A stretch of 32,873 nucleotides of DNA, taken from an uncultured Oscillospiraceae bacterium (GTDB lineage Bacteria > Bacillota > Clostridia > Oscillospirales > Ruminococcaceae). Made by a program: the position numbers and the translations under genes. The stretch spans positions 1 through 32,873 of the forward strand of contig CAKSPC010000032.1 in assembly GCA_934481445.1 (NCBI GenBank). The letters are read 5' to 3'. Position 1 is the first letter of the stretch; each line of letters starts with the position of its first letter. Below the pieces are notes generated by a model that was not told the origin of the DNA, did no database searches, and was given only the letters and a program-made list of their open reading frames with translations. Below are positions 25,757-32,873 of the stretch, piece after piece.

Positions 25757-25843
25757 GCCGGTGTGTTGGAATTGGCAGACGAGACGGACTCAAAATCCGT
25801 TGCCGGCAACGGCGTGCGGGTTCAAGCCCCGCCACCGGCACCA
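25757..25843 (+). tRNA. tRNA-Leu(CAA)
   Basis: Acceptor GCCGGTG pairs with CACCGGC, discriminator A at 25840 and an encoded CCA at 25841-25843. The anticodon stem ACGGA/TCCGT encloses the loop CTCAAAA, giving anticodon CAA, which reads the Leu codon UUG. The T loop GTTCAAGC and a long variable arm typical of class II tRNAs are present. The gene is 87 bases including CCA and stands alone between two terminators and a protein gene. Confidence 0.96.
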
Positions 25844-25846
25844 GTT

Positions 25847-25881
25847 TTCCGCTGAACCCATGTGGTTCGGCGGAATTTTTT
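25847..25881 (+). terminator. Rho-independent terminator after tRNA-Leu
   Basis: Twelve-pair stem TTCCGCTGAACC (25847-25858) with GGTTCGGCGGAA (25864-25875), one G-T pair, then TTTTTT at 25876-25881. Confidence 0.92.
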
Positions 25882-25928
25882 GTTTATCCCGTGTTTAGAG
25901 AAGTCTATTCGTCAGGTATAGACATTTG

Positions 25929-25964
25929 TGCCTCAATGCGTTTTTGCGCGTTGAGGCATTTTTT
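25929..25964 (+). terminator. Second terminator between tRNA-Leu and the convergent RlmN-family gene
   Basis: Twelve-pair stem TGCCTCAATGCG (25929-25940) with CGCGTTGAGGCA (25947-25958), then TTTTTT. The T-run overlaps the end of the minus-strand gene. On the minus strand the same hairpin lacks a good T tail, so termination there is less certain. A smaller dyad, GTCTAT/ATAGAC, lies just before it (25907-25923). Confidence 0.8.
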
Positions 25965-26982
25965 ATGATTTTTCGTGATCCGCGCGAAGCTGTCCGCAGG
26001 CGGCTTTAAGTTCCGCGCCGAATTCCCGACGCATGGTAACGCCGATACCGTGCTTTTTCAGCACGTCGTAGAAGCGCATTATCCTGTCGCGTGGGCTTTT
26101 CTCAAACTCGGAATCGGCGGAGTTGTACGGGATGATATTCACATAAAAATTCCTGTCGCCGATAAGTTCGCAAAGCTGCTCGGCGTTCTCGGGGAGGTCG
26201 TTCACGCCGTTGAGCATCACATACTCCAGCGTTACGCGCCTGTTGCATTTCACGGAGAAATGCTCGGCGGCGGGGATAAGCTGCTCCAGCGGGTACGCGC
26301 GGTTCACAGGCATAAGACGGCTCCGCAGCTCGTTATTCGGCGCATGAAGGCTTATCGCGAGGTTGCAGGGGTGCGGGAGGTCTGCGTATTTGTATATTTC
26401 GGGCACCAGCCCGCAGGTGGAAACGGTGATGTGCTTCTCGCCGAGCGCCATGCCTTTCGGCGCGCAGAGTATCTCGCACAGATCCCTCACGGCGTCGAAA
26501 TTGTCAAACGGCTCGCCTATTCCCATGACGGAAACGCCGCTCACCCTAACCTCGAATTGTTTTTCGACCGCGGCTATCTGCCCGACGATTTCCGCAGGGG
26601 AGAGGTTCCTGCGTTTTTTCATCTGACCGCTGCGGCAGAACGCGCAGCCCATTGAGCACCCGACCTGCGTTGAAACGCACACGCAGGCGCCGAATTTCTG
26701 CCGCATAAGCACGGTTTCGATAAATTCACCGTCGCCTAAACGAAGGAGTAGCTTTGCCGTGTCGGCGCTTTCGAGTGCTTCAACTGTTACGGGGAGAGAG
26801 ATTTCAAAATCCCGCGCGAGCGCGCCGCGCACCCGCTGCGACAGTCCCAGTTCGTCAAAGCTGCTTATTCTGCGGCGGTAAATCCCGTCGAAAACTATTG
26901 CCGCCTTGGCGGGATTTTCACCGTTTTCGGTGAAGTATTTTTCAAGCCTTGCGGGGGTCATGCCGTAAATGTTTTGTTTCAT
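25963..26982 (-). CDS. RlmN/Cfr-family 23S rRNA (adenine-2503) methyltransferase homologue
   Basis: 339 residues. It has the radical SAM CxxxCxxC triad C109-x3-C113-x2-C116 in VGCSMGCAFCRSGQ, the second catalytic cysteine C329 in KAACGQLRADH, and motifs such as ETVLM and MGIGEPFDNFD. The family methylates C2 of A2503 in 23S rRNA (RlmN) or C8 (Cfr). RlmN itself normally shows MGMGEPLxN and often CASTxGG or CATGQM; here it reads MGIGEPFDN and CRSGQMKK, so it could be a divergent RlmN or a Cfr-like paralogue. ATG 26982 begins one base after the stop of the upstream GH2 gene; the longer frame is unlikely. The coupling to a glycosidase is unusual. Confidence 0.8.
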   Translation of the reverse strand: MKQNIYGMTPARLEKYFTENGENPAKAAIVFDGIYRRRISSFDELGLSQRVRGALARDFEISLPVTVEALESADTAKLLLRLGDGEFIETVLMRQKFGACVCVSTQVGCSMGCAFCRSGQMKKRRNLSPAEIVGQIAAVEKQFEVRVSGVSVMGIGEPFDNFDAVRDLCEILCAPKGMALGEKHITVSTCGLVPEIYKYADLPHPCNLAISLHAPNNELRSRLMPVNRAYPLEQLIPAAEHFSVKCNRRVTLEYVMLNGVNDLPENAEQLCELIGDRNFYVNIIPYNSADSEFEKSPRDRIMRFYDVLKKHGIGVTMRREFGAELKAACGQLRADHEKS

Positions 26983-26983
26983 T

Positions 26984-29635
26984 TTAACCCAGCACCGCCC
27001 TGACAAGGCTCGCCGCAAAGTGCTTCGCTTCTATTCTTTCGGCGATTTCCCAAAGCCGCGAGGTGCACACTGTATGTCCGTTTTCGCGGTAAAGCAGTGC
27101 GAGCCGCGAAGCGCGCTGCGGGTTGTCGATCACCCACACATCGGGTTCAATGCTTGTTCCGTCGAGGTTTGCGCAATGGCTGTGTGATATTATCCCATAC
27201 CACTGGGGGGTGGTGTGGTCGTTGCAGGGGAAGCCTCTGAGAAGCTTGCTTTCTCTGTTTATATACAACCCCAGCGTGCCCGTGGGGACGGGCTTGCCCA
27301 TGCTTTCGGATATGGATCTGAACATTCCGTAGCACCAGAAATCCGTGCAGTATTCGCCGCGCAGGTCGTTCTCGCCAGCCCTGGGGATATAAAGATTATT
27401 CGCGTTTGCGGAGGCTTCGTCGCAGACGATGGGGAGAGTTTTTCCGTCGTACTTGATATACGTTTCGGTTATTTCCACGTCGATTTCGGGGTATATGTAC
27501 AGCGTGTAAGTGTTTGTGATGTTCGTGCCGTCTACCTGAAGTTCAAGCTCGGCGGTGCAGGGTGCGTCGGTATCAACGGTGAATTCTATCGGCGCGCAGT
27601 GCGCAATTCTCCCGCCGAATTTACCCGCGGAAGATGTCCCGTCGGCAACGGTTTTTCCGTCCGCGGTCACGGTCCAGTTTACTTTTGAGGCGGTGTAATT
27701 CGGCTCGGTGGAGGATATCATAAGCCTGCAGGAAATGCTATCGCCGCTTGTGTATACAAACTTCGGAAGCTCCGCGAGAACAACGGTCTTTCCGCAGAAG
27801 CGGCGCCATTCGTTCGGCTCAATAAGCCCCTTGCTTTCCATGAACGGGTCAAGTATGCCGACGGTCGCGGTGCCCTGACCGGGGAAATCCTGCAAGTCAA
27901 GAAGCTGGAACCCTGCCATTTTTTCGGAGCGCAGCGCAGCCTCAATTTCCCTGCGGTAGCAGTCGACGGAGAGCGCCCCGGATGCGCGGAAGAAATCGCG
28001 CCAGTGACCCAGCAGACCATTTTCCTCCGCTGTTTTGCGGTAGCCCTCGTAGGTGTCGTGGTGGAGGGAGCCTGTGTATTTCATTATTTCGTCGTAGTTG
28101 GGGTAGATGTAATACTGCCCGACCTCGTGCGAAACCACGGGGACATTCGGGATTATCGCCCCGGAGGAATCCGCGCGGACTTTCTTCATTTCGGTGCCGT
28201 ACTGGATGAGTATTTCGCCGCCGTCGGAGCCTGCCCCCGCATTTTCGGGGATTATCATTCCGTCGTAATTATGCACGCTGTTCGGCTCGTCGGTCTGAAT
28301 ATGCCCGAAAGGCGCGTCGCAGGAGGCGTAGCTGCCGCGGATGAGCCTGTCGCGGTCGAAACGTACGCCGCTGAAAAAGTCGTCGTGGTCAAGGATACAG
28401 GGCACGAACTGGAAGTTGTTCGACCCCTGAACATAAAGCTTGTCGGGGGCGTATGCCTTGTATCCCGCAAGGATTTCGTCCAGCCGCTGCCGGCTGCCCC
28501 AGAGCTCGTTGCCCATGGACATCATCACGAACGAGGGGTGGCTGCCGAATTCGTTAAGTATGCGGAAGCCCTCTTCGCGGAGGAATTTGTGTTCCTCCGT
28601 CAGTTCCTCGGGGATGGTGCCCCAGAAAGGCAGCTCGGGCTGCATATATATGCCCATAAGGTCCGCCGCCTCAAACGCCGCCTCGGGCGGGCAGCAGGTG
28701 TGGAAGCGGTAGTGATTGATGCCATAGCGCTTTGCGGTTTCGAATACCTTTATCCAGCTTGCGGTGTCCGTGGGGGCTGCGCCCGTCAGCGGGAAAACGA
28801 GTCCGTCGTGCTTTCCGCGGAGGAATGTTTCGCAGCCGTTTATTCTGAATTTAAGCCCGTCTGTCATGAACTCGCGCATACCGAAATTAATGCGCCTGCT
28901 GTCGCCGCCGATATCCATTTCAAGACGCAGCAGCGCGGGTGAATGCTCGCTCCACAGCGGTACGTCGCCCGAAAGCTTAATAACGCAGTCAAGCTTCCCG
29001 TTGGAATAATCTACGGACGCGCCGCCGTATTCTCCGTTTTCGTCCAGCACTTTCAGATTTGCCGTACCGGCGGGCGAACCCGCAATGTCCGCGCGGACGT
29101 GCACGGTTTTCTCTGCTATGTCGGGAATAACGGAAATATTCCTCGGGAACGCAAGATAACACTGTATTTCGAGCTTACCTGTTATACCGTTCCAGTTTGT
29201 CTGAGTGTCCTGCGAGGTGAGGTGTCCGCCCGCGGTGGGGTAGTCGGTGTTATCAACACGGATCGTAATTTCGTGCTCCCCCGCGGATATGCCGCTCAAA
29301 TCATAGCGGTGCGGCGCGCAGAGCGAGCAGTAGTGCCCTATCTCCTTCCCGTCGATGTACACGGTGGTTTTTCTTGTGCGTTCAAGGAACAGCGTCATGC
29401 TGCCGCGCGACTGCTCTTCCGTAACGCTGAAGCGGCGCCTGAACCATGCGTAACCCTCGAATTTGTACAGGTCGGTGAGGCAGCCGTATTTCTTTTCGGT
29501 GTTGAGCCTGCCGAGCTTTGCATGGGATGTGGTGTCGGGGAGAGTTATCCCGCAGTCAAATTCGGCGGGGATGTTGTTATTTTTCGTTTCGTCGAGGAAA
29601 GCTTCCCACTTTCCGCTAAGATCAATAAAAGTCAT
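26984..29635 (-). CDS. Glycoside hydrolase family 2 beta-glycosidase
   Basis: About 883 residues, with no signal peptide. GH2 sugar-binding jelly-roll domain (about 5-165) with WFRRRFSV and ITIRVDNTDYP; immunoglobulin-like domain (about 166-260); then a TIM barrel. The general acid is E377 in SMGNELWG, with the upstream HYRFHTCCPP block. The nucleophile is probably E504 in VVSHEVGQYYIYP, about 127 residues later. C-terminal beta-sandwich domains follow. The family includes beta-galactosidases, glucuronidases and mannosidases; specificity is not readable. GGAGGCTC precedes ATG 29635, and the longer frame to 29704 lies over the promoter. It shares a transcript with the RlmN-family gene. Confidence 0.88.
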   Translation of the reverse strand: MTFIDLSGKWEAFLDETKNNNIPAEFDCGITLPDTTSHAKLGRLNTEKKYGCLTDLYKFEGYAWFRRRFSVTEEQSRGSMTLFLERTRKTTVYIDGKEIGHYCSLCAPHRYDLSGISAGEHEITIRVDNTDYPTAGGHLTSQDTQTNWNGITGKLEIQCYLAFPRNISVIPDIAEKTVHVRADIAGSPAGTANLKVLDENGEYGGASVDYSNGKLDCVIKLSGDVPLWSEHSPALLRLEMDIGGDSRRINFGMREFMTDGLKFRINGCETFLRGKHDGLVFPLTGAAPTDTASWIKVFETAKRYGINHYRFHTCCPPEAAFEAADLMGIYMQPELPFWGTIPEELTEEHKFLREEGFRILNEFGSHPSFVMMSMGNELWGSRQRLDEILAGYKAYAPDKLYVQGSNNFQFVPCILDHDDFFSGVRFDRDRLIRGSYASCDAPFGHIQTDEPNSVHNYDGMIIPENAGAGSDGGEILIQYGTEMKKVRADSSGAIIPNVPVVSHEVGQYYIYPNYDEIMKYTGSLHHDTYEGYRKTAEENGLLGHWRDFFRASGALSVDCYRREIEAALRSEKMAGFQLLDLQDFPGQGTATVGILDPFMESKGLIEPNEWRRFCGKTVVLAELPKFVYTSGDSISCRLMISSTEPNYTASKVNWTVTADGKTVADGTSSAGKFGGRIAHCAPIEFTVDTDAPCTAELELQVDGTNITNTYTLYIYPEIDVEITETYIKYDGKTLPIVCDEASANANNLYIPRAGENDLRGEYCTDFWCYGMFRSISESMGKPVPTGTLGLYINRESKLLRGFPCNDHTTPQWYGIISHSHCANLDGTSIEPDVWVIDNPQRASRLALLYRENGHTVCTSRLWEIAERIEAKHFAASLVRAVLG

Positions 29636-29675
29636 AAGAGCCTCCGATCGTTTTTTTCGCAGGTGTTCTTTATAT

Positions 29676-29704
29676 ATTTTATATGGATAATGCAAAATAG
29701 TCAA
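29676..29704 (-). promoter_or_regulatory. Promoter of the GH2 gene
   Basis: On the minus strand TTGACT (complement of 29699-29704), 17-base spacer, TAAAAT (complement of 29676-29681). It faces away from the promoter at 29727. Confidence 0.7.
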
Positions 29705-29726
29705 GTGCTTTTTAAAATATTAGTGC

Positions 29727-29755
29727 TTGACATTATCGGTTGGATTTATTACAAT
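29727..29755 (+). promoter_or_regulatory. Promoter of the TIGR01212 radical SAM gene
   Basis: TTGACA at 29727-29732, 17-base spacer, TACAAT at 29750-29755. Transcription would start near 29762, about 20 bases before the GTG start of the gene. Confidence 0.8.
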
Positions 29756-29783
29756 ATTAATATGAACTACCGGGGGTGAAAAA

Positions 29784-30722
29784 GTGGACAAGTTCCCGTA
29801 TTCCGACGACAACAAGCGTTATCACACGCTGTCATACCATAATCGCCATACCTACGGCAGGAAAGTTTTCAAGGCGGTCATAGACGCGGGCATGACCTGC
29901 CCGAATATCGACGGCAGCAGGGGAAGCGGCGGGTGTATTTTCTGCGACGGCGGCAGCGGTTATTTCACCGCGGAAAGCACCGTCCCGATAGCCGAGCAGT
30001 TTCGCCGTGAATGCGAGCGTATCCACACAAAACACCCCGAAGCAATGGTAACTGCGTATTTTCAGACCAACAGCAACACCTACTGCTCCGCCGAAAGGCT
30101 CGGGCATATCCTTTCCGAAGCGGAGGCGGCGGGCGCCGCGGGGATATCCGTTGCGACCCGTGCAGACTGCCTTGATGAAGAAAAGGCGCGTATCCTTGCG
30201 GCGAGGAAAATCCCTGTGACCGTTGAGCTTGGATTGCAGACCGTGCATGATTCCACGGCGGAGAGGATAAACCGCTGCCATACTTTCGCGGAGTTTGTAG
30301 AGGGCTACACCCTGCTGAAACGCCACGGAATACGCGTCTGCGTGCATATAATAGACGGGTTGCCCGACGAGGACGCGGAGATGATGCTTGAAACCGCGCG
30401 GGTGCTGGGGCGGCTTCGTCCCGACGGGGTCAAGATACACCTGCTGCATGTCATCGCAGGGACGCCCCTGCAGACGCTGTATGAGCACGGGTACCGTCCG
30501 CTTGAAAAGGACGAATACATCGACATCGTCGTGCGGCAGCTTGAACTTCTACCGCCCGAAACGGTGATAGAGCGCATAACCGGCGACGGCGACAAAACCA
30601 GGCTTGTCGCGCCGATGTGGAGCGCGGACAAAATATCCGTCCTCGGCGGGATAGACAAACGGCAGCGGGAGCTTGACACATGGCAGGGAAAATATTTTAC
30701 GGGAGGAAGCGCGGATGCTTGA
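29784..30722 (+). CDS. TIGR01212 family radical SAM protein (YtqA/YhcC-like)
   Basis: 312 residues from a GTG start with GGGGGTGA upstream. The 4Fe-4S triad is C39-x11-C51-x2-C54 in TCPNIDGSRGSGGCIFC, the odd long spacing that marks this family. AYFQTNSNTY, TRADCL, ELGLQTVHDST and HIIDGLPDED follow in the usual order. The Bacillus homologue YtqA has been proposed to act in making the wobble-uridine modification mnm5(s2)U of tRNA; I treat that as a family-level hint only. It overlaps the MocR gene by eight bases. Confidence 0.88.
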   Translation: MDKFPYSDDNKRYHTLSYHNRHTYGRKVFKAVIDAGMTCPNIDGSRGSGGCIFCDGGSGYFTAESTVPIAEQFRRECERIHTKHPEAMVTAYFQTNSNTYCSAERLGHILSEAEAAGAAGISVATRADCLDEEKARILAARKIPVTVELGLQTVHDSTAERINRCHTFAEFVEGYTLLKRHGIRVCVHIIDGLPDEDAEMMLETARVLGRLRPDGVKIHLLHVIAGTPLQTLYEHGYRPLEKDEYIDIVVRQLELLPPETVIERITGDGDKTRLVAPMWSADKISVLGGIDKRQRELDTWQGKYFTGGSADA

Positions 30723-32058
30723 CCATCTTGACAAAACGGGCGGAAAGAGTCTTTACGAGCAGATATACGAGGACATCCGCGGAGATATCCTTTCGGGCAG
30801 GCTTTCAGTCGGGCATAAGCTTCCATCAAAAAGAACTACCGCCGAGCGGCTCCGTGTGAGCCTTATCACCGTTGAAAATGCATATTCCCAGCTGATTGCA
30901 GAGGGGTATGTAAGGGCGGCGGAGCGCAGCGGGTATTATGTTCAGTACAGCGGCGGCGCATTGAATGTCCCCGAGCGGCTTGAGGTGCACGAAGCGCCGC
31001 CCGCGGAGGTTTCCGTGCCCGATACGGAGGAGCCTTCCGCATTCCCGTTTACGGTATGGGCAAGGCTTATGCGCTCGGTGCTGCTTGAAAAGGGAACGGC
31101 GCTTCTGCGGCCCGTGCGTCATGGCGGCGCGGAGGAGCTTTGCCGTGCGATATCGGATTATCTCTACCGCGCGCGGGGTTTTTATGTGCCGTATGAGCGC
31201 ATAATCATCGGCGCGGGAACGGAGTATCTGTATAATCTGCTGATACAGCTTCTCGGGCGGGACAAGATATACGGAATTGAAAACCCAGGCTACGAAAAAC
31301 TCCCGAAAATATATGCGCTCAACGGCGTTGAGTGCGCGCACATCCCGCTGGACAGCGACGGAATAATCCCGTCGGAGCTTGAAACAAACAGCGTGTCCGT
31401 TGTGCATATTTCCCCCGCGCACCATTATCCCACGGGGATCGTCATGCCGATAACCCGCCGCCGTGAAATAATGGACTGGGTGACGGGCGCGGAGGAGCGC
31501 TATGTCATCGAGGACGACTACGACAGCGAGCTGCGCTGGACAGGAAAACCCGTGCCTACGATGTTCGGCATGGACGCTTCGGGGCGGGTAATTTATATCA
31601 ACACATTCTCGCAGACCATCGCGCCGTCGGTCAGAATAAGCTATATGTGCCTTTCGGAGGAGCTCTATAGTTTGTGGGAGGAGCGGCTCGGATTTTATTC
31701 CTGCCCCGTGCCGGTTTTTGAGCAGCACACGCTGGCGCGGTTTATATCTGAGGGTTATTTTGAGCGGCATATAAGCCGGACAAAAAAGCGCTTCCGCCGC
31801 ATACGCGAGCTGGTGCTCGGCATGATGGAGAGATTCGGCGGCGTCACTGTATCGGAGGAAAACGCAGGGCTTCATTTTACTGCTTCTGTAAGCGGCGGCG
31901 CGGAGGAATTTATCTCCGCCTGCACGGAATGCGGGCTCAAAATCACCGAAATGTCGGACTACTACACCCCCCGCGACGGCAGCGGTAAAGGGCTTTATGT
32001 CGTGAATTACGCAGGGGCAAAGGAGGACAGGCTCTCTGCTTTTCTCGGAAAGAATTAA
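30715..32058 (+). CDS. MocR-type GntR/aminotransferase regulator lacking the PLP lysine
   Basis: 447 residues from ATG 30715, with GGGAGGA at 30701-30707. The N-terminal GntR winged helix shows KSLYEQIYEDIRGDILSG, LPSKRTTAERLRVSLITVENAYSQL and EGYVRAAERSGYYV. A linker leads to a fold-type I aminotransferase domain. EDDYDSELRW (conserved PLP-ring Asp) and SPAHHYPTG are present. The position of the Schiff-base lysine, FSK in GabR and PdxR, reads NTFSQTIAPSVRIS, so Q300 replaces it. A PLP internal aldimine cannot form, although non-covalent binding is possible. An ECF transporter S component lies directly downstream behind a palindrome, a likely target. Confidence 0.88.
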   Translation: MLDHLDKTGGKSLYEQIYEDIRGDILSGRLSVGHKLPSKRTTAERLRVSLITVENAYSQLIAEGYVRAAERSGYYVQYSGGALNVPERLEVHEAPPAEVSVPDTEEPSAFPFTVWARLMRSVLLEKGTALLRPVRHGGAEELCRAISDYLYRARGFYVPYERIIIGAGTEYLYNLLIQLLGRDKIYGIENPGYEKLPKIYALNGVECAHIPLDSDGIIPSELETNSVSVVHISPAHHYPTGIVMPITRRREIMDWVTGAEERYVIEDDYDSELRWTGKPVPTMFGMDASGRVIYINTFSQTIAPSVRISYMCLSEELYSLWEERLGFYSCPVPVFEQHTLARFISEGYFERHISRTKKRFRRIRELVLGMMERFGGVTVSEENAGLHFTASVSGGAEEFISACTECGLKITEMSDYYTPRDGSGKGLYVVNYAGAKEDRLSAFLGKN

Positions 32059-32060
32059 AC

Positions 32061-32104
32061 TGGTATTATCAAATAATATCATTCTGATTATTGAGATACT
32101 ACCA
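32061..32104. promoter_or_regulatory. Candidate operator (inverted repeat) upstream of the ECF S gene
   Basis: TGGTATTATC (32061-32070) and GATACTACCA (32095-32104) are inverted repeats matching at 9 of 10 positions, 24 bases apart. A smaller pair, AATAAT (32072-32077) with ATTATT (32087-32092), is nested inside. The right arm overlaps the -35 box, a position fit for repression or activation. MocR regulators often bind paired sites near the promoter they control, so the adjacent MocR protein is the natural candidate. Confidence 0.55.
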
Positions 32105-32118
32105 AAAAGTGATATAAT
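32091..32118 (+). promoter_or_regulatory. Promoter of the ECF S component gene
   Basis: TTGAGA at 32091-32096, 16-base spacer, TATAAT at 32113-32118, with extended -10 TGA. The leader carries a small GCCGC/GCGGC hairpin (32135-32147) and AAAGGAG before the start. Confidence 0.75.
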
Positions 32119-32168
32119 ACAGTTATAAAGAAAAGCCGCTGAGCGGCAGATAAAAGGAGATAACTGTT

Positions 32169-32717
32169 ATGACATCACTGAAAAAGGACAACAAATTACT
32201 GAAGATCTGCGTTACCGCTATGTTTGCAGCACTTATCTGCGTTGCCACCATGCTTATCCAGATCCCCTCGCCGCTGAACGGCTATGTTAACTTCGGCGAC
32301 TGCTTTATTCTTATCGCAGCGTGGGTTCTCGGTCCTGTTTACGGCTTTGCGGCGGGCGGCATCGGTTCTGCGCTGGCTGACCTGTTCTCCGGCTATGCGC
32401 ACTATGTTCCCGGCACTTTCGTTATCAAGGGACTTATCGCGGTTGCCGCGGCGCTTATCGTTCGCGCATTCATGAAGAAGAGCGACAAGTTTCGTCTTCC
32501 CGGCTTCATCGCAGGCGGCATTGCAGGCGAGGCAATAATGGTAGTCGGCTACTACTTCTACGCAGCGCTTCTGCTCGGCAAGAGCTTTGAGGGCGCGCTC
32601 GCAAGCGTTCCCGGAAACCTTGTCCAGGGCGCGTTCGGCATCATTGTCGGCACGATCGTTATTCAGGTGATTGCAAAGACAAAGGTCCTTGCAAAGTTCG
32701 ACGCATACGCTGTATAA
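32169..32717 (+). CDS. ECF transporter S component, vitamin-type
   Basis: 182 residues with about six membrane helices. The N-terminal segment KICVTAMFAALICVATMLIQIP and the loop GYVNFGDCFILIAAWVLGPVYG followed by GGIGSALADLFSGY are typical of energy-coupling-factor S components of the PF07155 type, whose members are annotated for riboflavin, hydroxymethylpyrimidine or pyridoxine. The AxxxA pattern in helix 1 (about 17-22) is the usual contact with EcfT. The S component binds the substrate and needs EcfA/A'/T, not encoded here. The MocR-like gene just upstream hints at vitamin B6 or a related ligand, but the substrate cannot be read from sequence. Confidence 0.82.
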   Translation: MTSLKKDNKLLKICVTAMFAALICVATMLIQIPSPLNGYVNFGDCFILIAAWVLGPVYGFAAGGIGSALADLFSGYAHYVPGTFVIKGLIAVAAALIVRAFMKKSDKFRLPGFIAGGIAGEAIMVVGYYFYAALLLGKSFEGALASVPGNLVQGAFGIIVGTIVIQVIAKTKVLAKFDAYAV

Positions 32718-32751
32718 ATCAAGATACCATTCATCCGTATAAGGTGTGAAT

Positions 32752-32786
32752 AAAATCGGCTTCTGCGATAAGCGGGAGCCGATTTT
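32752..32786 (+). terminator. Terminator after the ECF S gene
   Basis: Stem AAAATCGGCT (32752-32761) with AGCCGATTTT (32777-32786). The T-run is inside the stem end and short beyond it, so termination may be partial. Confidence 0.65.
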
Positions 32787-32802
32787 GCGTTTGCCGGCAT
32801 GA

Positions 32803-32834
32803 TAAAAAAACAGCTCCCGCAAAACGGGAGCTGT
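32803..32834 (-). terminator. Minus-strand terminator for a gene beyond the right edge
   Basis: Ten-pair stem ACAGCTCCCG (32810-32819) with CGGGAGCTGT (32825-32834). Read on the minus strand it is followed by seven T's (complement of 32803-32809); on the + strand there is no T-run. It implies a minus-strand gene ending to the right of the window. Confidence 0.75.
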
Positions 32835-32840
32835 CAGACC

Positions 32841-32871
32841 GTCGAAAAAGTCCCGTTGGGACTTTTTCGAC
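32841..32871. repeat. Perfect 14-bp palindrome at the window edge
   Basis: GTCGAAAAAGTCCC (32841-32854) and GGGACTTTTTCGAC (32858-32871) are perfect inverted repeats around a three-base loop GTT. It is outside any gene seen here. Its perfection and the T5 stretch inside the arm suggest either part of a further terminator or a dispersed palindromic element or insertion-sequence end. Confidence 0.6.
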
Positions 32872-32873
32872 GA

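Noticed and set aside
25714..25968. 84-residue + strand open frame across the tRNA region
   Set aside because: It runs through tRNA-Leu and its promoter and terminators; not a protein gene.
28004..28942. 312-residue + strand open frame inside the GH2 region
   Set aside because: GH2 catalytic motifs are on the minus strand, and the + frame looks like low-complexity antisense translation.
29762..29779. Five-codon frame MNYRG before the radical SAM gene
   Set aside because: It begins at about the expected transcript start with no ribosome site; most likely chance.

Overview
The window looks like a chromosomal segment of a Gram-positive Clostridia bacterium, most likely a Ruminococcaceae/Oscillospirales gut anaerobe. 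This is inferred from gene content, not from a database search. Supporting signs are strong AGGAGG-type Shine-Dalgarno sites, frequent GTG/TTG starts, moderately high GC, a csbB-yfhO type glycosylation pair, the firmicute order rplS-lepB-rbgA-rnhB-yraN, tig-clpP-clpX, a MocR regulator beside an ECF-transporter S component, and two cytoplasmic plant-glycan hydrolases. Most of the window is ordinary housekeeping DNA. I see no prophage, insertion sequence, CRISPR array or rRNA.

Layout. 1-4871: a + strand cell-envelope operon with the tail of a probable DUF1700 membrane protein, a DUF4097 protein, YjbQ, a GT2 bactoprenol-sugar transferase and a YfhO GT-C protein. 4935-8274: ilvB-ilvN-ilvC behind a perfect consensus promoter. 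8320-10758: rpmG-secE-nusG-rplK-rplA, ending in a terminator with no rplJ/rplL. 10857-12369: GH43 glycosidase. 12371-13893: a PurF-like protein lacking its glutaminase nucleophile, convergent with pyrB (minus), which carries a PyrI-like zinc tail. 15018-15096: divergent promoters for pyrB and for an orphan protein related to the ASKHA domain of corrinoid-reactivating RACo/DUF4445 proteins. 16240-19365: rplS with a long leader, lepB, rbgA, rnhB, yraN. 19391-22984: thrC, a metallophosphoesterase, trigger factor. 23036-25044: clpP-clpX. 25061-25964: an MGMT-family protein, a convergent small protein and a tRNA-Leu(CAA). 25963-29704: a minus-strand GH2 glycosidase plus RlmN-family methylase operon, divergent from a TIGR01212 radical SAM protein and an atypical MocR regulator. 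32061-32786: a palindromic candidate operator, promoter and ECF S component. 32810-32871: a minus-strand terminator and a perfect 14-bp palindrome.

No single large new system is evident. The most unusual items are four proteins that keep a family fold while losing or gaining a defining element: the PurF homologue without Cys1, the PyrB with a PyrI zinc domain but no PyrI allosteric domain, the RACo-like protein without its ferredoxin domain, and the MocR regulator with Gln in place of the PLP lysine. The last lies beside a palindrome overlapping the promoter of a vitamin-type transporter gene.
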